From: Candidatus Uhrbacteria bacterium | Lineage (GTDB): Bacteria; Patescibacteriota; Patescibacteriia; 2-12-FULL-60-25 | Assembly: GCA_023246325.1 (NCBI GenBank) | Contig: JAHFIO010000035.1 | Coordinates: forward strand, 1 to 8,089 | DNA length: 8,089 nt | Direction: 5' to 3' | Shown here: one piece after another, positions 6,239 to 8,089 of the stretch | How the letters are laid out: every line of letters begins with the position of its first letter | How positions within the stretch are numbered: position 1 is the stretch's first letter | The notes under the pieces: generated by a model | What the model was told of the DNA's origin: nothing | Database searches by the model: none | The model's input: the letters and a program-made list of their open reading frames with translations, nothing else | Made by a program: the position numbers and the translations under genes

Positions 6239-6286
6239 TAATATAAAAAAATACTTAGACAATTGTCTAAGTATTTTTTTATATTA
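6239..6286. terminator. Bidirectional terminator, 48-bp perfect palindrome between convergent genes
   Basis: The two 24-base arms (6239-6262 and 6263-6286) are exact reverse complements with no spacer. The core is CTTAGACAATTGTCTAAG, flanked by A7 on the left and T7 on the right, so either strand yields a hairpin followed by a U tract. It sits seven bases after the secY stop and covers the TAA of the convergent minus-strand gene (6284-6286), so it can end transcription from both sides. The stem has few G-C pairs, so its strength rests on length and the U tract. Confidence 0.9.
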
Positions 6287-7465
6287 TTTTGTAGCGTCAC
6301 GTGCACTTTTAATTTTTTTATTTAAATTATCAACTATGTTCATATAAGCTGTTTTTATTTTTGTAAATTCTGGATTTTTATTTAAATTATCTATTAGATT
6401 ACTTTTCTCCTCTTTTCGAGACCATTCCGCTTCATTCTCTTCTTTTAAAATATCAGCAACTGCAGTTTTGTAGTTTTCCAATACACCTTTTCCTTGTTTT
6501 GATGGATCCCGATAATTTTGTTTTATTTTATTTTCTATCACTTCTCTTGTTGATGTTTGAATTTGTTTTCCATTTCTTAAGATAACAGTATACATTTCAT
6601 CGTATTTTGATAATTTCGGTTCAGTTCCTCGGTCATTTGAGCCCACACTTTCTAGTGCATTTGAAATGGCTTTAAAAGCACTCCATTTAAGACCAGCATT
6701 ATCGATTGAATGTTTTTTTTCAAGAATATTAGGATCCGCTTCATTATACAGTGCTGTTAATGGGTCCTTTTCGCTAAATTCAGTATCTGTAAAAACAGAT
6801 TTCTCCTGTATTGACAATACTTGTTTAAATATATCTTTATAATTATCAGGTATTTCTGTGCTTGAATTCATTTCTTCTAAAGCAGCTGCATATGCCGCAG
6901 CTTCATTTTTTTCAAGATTTTCTATAGCAATTTTTTTATTCTCTCCTTGTAATCTTGCAGCATCAATTTGTTTTTGTCCTTCAGCTCTTTGAAGCGCTAA
7001 ATCGTTTAAATATGCTTCTTGTGATACCGCATCTCTTTCAGTTTGCCTTGCCTCGTATCCGGGGTCTTGCTGTGCTGTAATTTTAGCAGCATTCGATTCA
7101 GCCACTTCATTTACTGTATCTGGTACTTTTTCCCCAACTCCGCTCTCATAGTCATCTATTTGTTTTTCAACAGCCATGAGTTCTGAATTTAAAGCACGAA
7201 ATTTATCCATGACTCCTTTTGCTAAACTTTTTATTTGACCAAAATAATTTTTCTGATCTTCAGTTAATTCTCCTTGAGCTTCTTGCCCTTCTATTTTTTC
7301 AAGCTCTTCCCCTGCAGCTGTGGCATTCGCCTCCATGCCGGAAATTTCTGCATCAATACGCGCACGTTCTGCTTGTAGGTCATCTAAATTTTTCGGTGCT
7401 TCTGCAGCCACCTTCTTCACTTCAGCTCCTCCAGGCGTTTTATCCATTGTATCCATGTCAGACAT
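6284..7465 (-). CDS. Uncharacterised 393-residue helical coiled-coil protein, probably cytoplasmic
   Basis: I do not recognise this family. The protein is rich in Glu, Lys, Ala, Asn and Gln, has no cysteine, no signal peptide and no membrane segment, so it is probably cytoplasmic. After a polar N-terminus (1-25) helical segments with coiled-coil character are visible at about 27-62 (NLDDLQAERARIDAEISGME), 70-107, and 135-200 (including AARLQGENKKIAIENLEKNE). Residues 205-285 look more mixed, with a possible beta hairpin at 291-305 (MYTVILRNGKQIQTS). The end is again helical (NLIDNLNKNPEFTKIKTAYM, 356-375). The start at 7465 has the same ATATG context as the operon and no Shine-Dalgarno. It is convergent with secY and has its own promoter, so its link to secretion or ribosomes is positional only. 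The coding region is visibly more A+T-rich than the lipoprotein gene nearby. Confidence 0.85.
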   Translation of the reverse strand: MSDMDTMDKTPGGAEVKKVAAEAPKNLDDLQAERARIDAEISGMEANATAAGEELEKIEGQEAQGELTEDQKNYFGQIKSLAKGVMDKFRALNSELMAVEKQIDDYESGVGEKVPDTVNEVAESNAAKITAQQDPGYEARQTERDAVSQEAYLNDLALQRAEGQKQIDAARLQGENKKIAIENLEKNEAAAYAAALEEMNSSTEIPDNYKDIFKQVLSIQEKSVFTDTEFSEKDPLTALYNEADPNILEKKHSIDNAGLKWSAFKAISNALESVGSNDRGTEPKLSKYDEMYTVILRNGKQIQTSTREVIENKIKQNYRDPSKQGKGVLENYKTAVADILKEENEAEWSRKEEKSNLIDNLNKNPEFTKIKTAYMNIVDNLNKKIKSARDATK

Positions 7466-7490
7466 ATATATAAATAATATTTAGATTTAG

Positions 7491-7519
7491 AGTATATACA
7501 TATACCTATAATTTGCCAA
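7491..7519 (-). promoter_or_regulatory. Predicted sigma-70-type promoter for the 393-residue coiled-coil gene
   Basis: Reading the minus strand, TTGGCA (7519-7514) is a 5/6 match to the -35 consensus, followed after 17 bases by TATACT (7496-7491), a 5/6 match to the -10. Transcription would begin near 7484, giving a leader of about 19 bases without a Shine-Dalgarno. An alternative is TTGACA (7533-7528), a perfect -35, but 17 bases on it meets only TATAGG (7510-7505), a weaker -10. Predicted from sequence only. Confidence 0.6.
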
Positions 7520-7541
7520 ATATATCATGTCAATCTATTAT
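7513..7541 (+). promoter_or_regulatory. Predicted sigma-70-type promoter for the 65-residue protein gene, giving a near-leaderless mRNA
   Basis: TTGCCA (7513-7518, 5/6 to the -35 consensus), a 17-base spacer, and TATTAT (7536-7541, 5/6 to the -10). The expected start of transcription is about 7548, only about three bases before the ATG at 7551. The -35 overlaps that of the divergent promoter on the other strand through the palindrome-like TTTGCCAAA at 7512-7520. Confidence 0.6.
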
Positions 7542-7550
7542 ACATACATT

Positions 7551-7748
7551 ATGCCATCAAAACCAAAAGACCCAGCGCGCAAAGCCGCTCTCCAAAAGGA
7601 GCTGCAGCGAATTCAAGCTGAAATGAAAACCGTTCATCATGATTTCGCTAAACTTGAAAAACAAACACTAGAACTTAAAAAAAAGATATCTGAAAGCGCA
7701 GATTCAAAAGAAGCGAAAAAATTACAAGACTTAATTAAAAAAATGTAA
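7551..7748 (+). CDS. Uncharacterised 65-residue basic helical protein
   Basis: Not a family I recognise. From ATG 7551 the product is MPSKPKDPARKAALQKELQR followed by a highly charged helix to the end (LEKQTLELKKKISESADSKE, then LQDLIKKM). Leu/Ile residues are spaced as in a coiled coil at about residues 14-46, and Lys is abundant, so it is probably a small dimerising or nucleic-acid- or protein-binding protein; this is inference. The frame is open back to an ATG at 7527 (adding MSIYYTYI), but that stretch holds the predicted -10 element, so 7551 is the better start. No Shine-Dalgarno is seen, consistent with a near-leaderless message. It has its own promoter and terminator and stands divergent to the 393-residue coiled-coil gene. 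Confidence 0.75.
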   Translation: MPSKPKDPARKAALQKELQRIQAEMKTVHHDFAKLEKQTLELKKKISESADSKEAKKLQDLIKKM

Positions 7749-7754
7749 AAAAAT

Positions 7755-7778
7755 GCCCCGATATGTTTCGGGGCTTTT
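7755..7778. terminator. Rho-independent terminator, usable on both strands
   Basis: GCCCCG (7755-7760), loop ATATGTTT (7761-7768), CGGGGC (7769-7774), then TTTT (7775-7778), starting six bases after the stop of the 65-residue gene. On the minus strand the same hairpin is followed by seven T residues (complement of the A run at 7747-7753), so it can also end the convergent lipoprotein gene, whose stop is at 7781-7783. Confidence 0.92.
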
Positions 7779-7780
7779 CG

Positions 7781-8050
7781 TTATTTCTTCATTGCAGGAT
7801 GCATAGACCCCGGCGGATGCGATAATCGTCGTCGATGCGCAAGGGGATCGTTACATTTCGCAAATGCACATGGTGGCATATGTTCACTACCCACTGCATC
7901 AGAAGTAGATGACGAATGGTCGCTTACTCCTGCATTCGTATCTATTGGCAAAGGAGCTTCATCCGCATCCTGCCCAGATACAGAAATGTCTCCATCACTA
8001 CAACCAGCAAAAATAGTACACAGTACCACTACAGACAAAAACGTTTTCAT
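7781..8050 (-). CDS. Small putative lipoprotein with a His/Met/Cys-containing C-terminal tail, function unknown
   Basis: 89 residues from ATG 8050. The N-terminus MKTFLSVVVLCTIFAGC is a lipoprotein signal peptide: one Lys, a hydrophobic stretch, and a lipobox FAGC with the modified Cys at 17 (Phe at -3 is less usual than Leu). The mature part is a polar Ser/Asp-rich linker (about 18-56) followed by HMPPCAFAKC (57-66) and a basic tail with RRR and repeated His-Pro pairs (SHPP, MHPAMKK). Cys61 and Cys66 are spaced CX4C and the tail holds several His and Met residues, so metal binding is possible but unproven. ATG 8050 is preferred to GTG 8062 because a GGAG lies six bases upstream. By hand count it is about 46% G+C, above the neighbouring coiled-coil gene. 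Any promoter lies near or beyond the right edge. Confidence 0.7.
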   Translation of the reverse strand: MKTFLSVVVLCTIFAGCSDGDISVSGQDADEAPLPIDTNAGVSDHSSSTSDAVGSEHMPPCAFAKCNDPLAHRRRLSHPPGSMHPAMKK

Positions 8051-8056
8051 GCTTTT

Positions 8057-8060
8057 CTCC
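8057..8060 (-). promoter_or_regulatory. Shine-Dalgarno sequence (GGAG) of the lipoprotein gene
   Basis: On the minus strand GTGGAGAAAAGCATG places GGAG with a six-base spacer before ATG 8050. It decides the start codon (the GTG at 8062 would lie upstream of it) and is the only well-placed Shine-Dalgarno in the window. Confidence 0.75.
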
Positions 8061-8089
8061 ACGAATCGTAGTTCACGTATGCAGAAAAT

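Noticed and set aside
7527..7550. ATG 7527 as start of the 65-residue gene
   Set aside because: The added MSIYYTYI covers a predicted -10 element and is unlike the charged helix that follows; kept as an alternative only.
8051..8062. GTG 8062 as start of the lipoprotein
   Set aside because: The GTG overlaps the region of the GGAG, which is well spaced from ATG 8050; the signal peptide is complete from 8050.

Overview
The window is the 3' part of the S10 operon joined to the spc operon of a bacterium, ending with secY, followed by three genes I cannot assign to a known function. On the plus strand the order is rpsC (3' end only), rplP, rpmC, rpsQ, rplN, rplX, rplE, rpsN, rpsH, rplF, rplR, rpsE, rplO, secY (1-6232). 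After a convergent terminator come a minus-strand gene for a 393-residue coiled-coil protein (6284-7465), a divergent plus-strand gene for a 65-residue helical protein (7551-7748), and a minus-strand gene for a small putative lipoprotein (7781-8050).

The likely source is a member of the Candidate Phyla Radiation (Patescibacteria). The reasons are: no rpmD (L30) gene between rpsE and rplO, where only one base separates the two; very tight gene packing; a short zinc-ribbon S14; a divergent L15 lacking the usual GGQ-type motif; a short L24; and A+T-leaning composition. L30 loss is a known trait of this group, but the assignment to phylum is my inference. All 17 visible stop codons are TAA. Glycines are encoded by ordinary GGN codons and there are no in-frame TGA codons, so the recoded TGA of SR1/Gracilibacteria is not supported.

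The ribosomal genes and secY make one transcription unit: gaps are 1 to 10 bases (one 11-base overlap; 21 bases before secY), there is no internal terminator, and it closes with a 48-bp perfect palindrome at 6239-6286. The products build the 30S and 50S subunits and the SecY channel through which some of the new proteins leave the cytoplasm. The usual downstream genes (adk, map, infA, rpmJ, rpsM and so on) do not follow; the unit ends at secY.

The most striking non-coding pattern is at the starts: all 13 complete plus-strand genes of the operon begin with ATG preceded immediately by AT (ATATG), and none has a Shine-Dalgarno sequence at normal spacing. The unknown 393-residue gene shares this context. 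The small lipoprotein gene at the right edge is the only one with a clear Shine-Dalgarno (GGAG, 6-base spacer). Between 7466 and 7550 two divergent promoters appear to share a palindromic -35 region, and the plus-strand one would yield a nearly leaderless mRNA. I see no mobile element, CRISPR array, tRNA or rRNA, and no gene-free stretch longer than about 90 bases.
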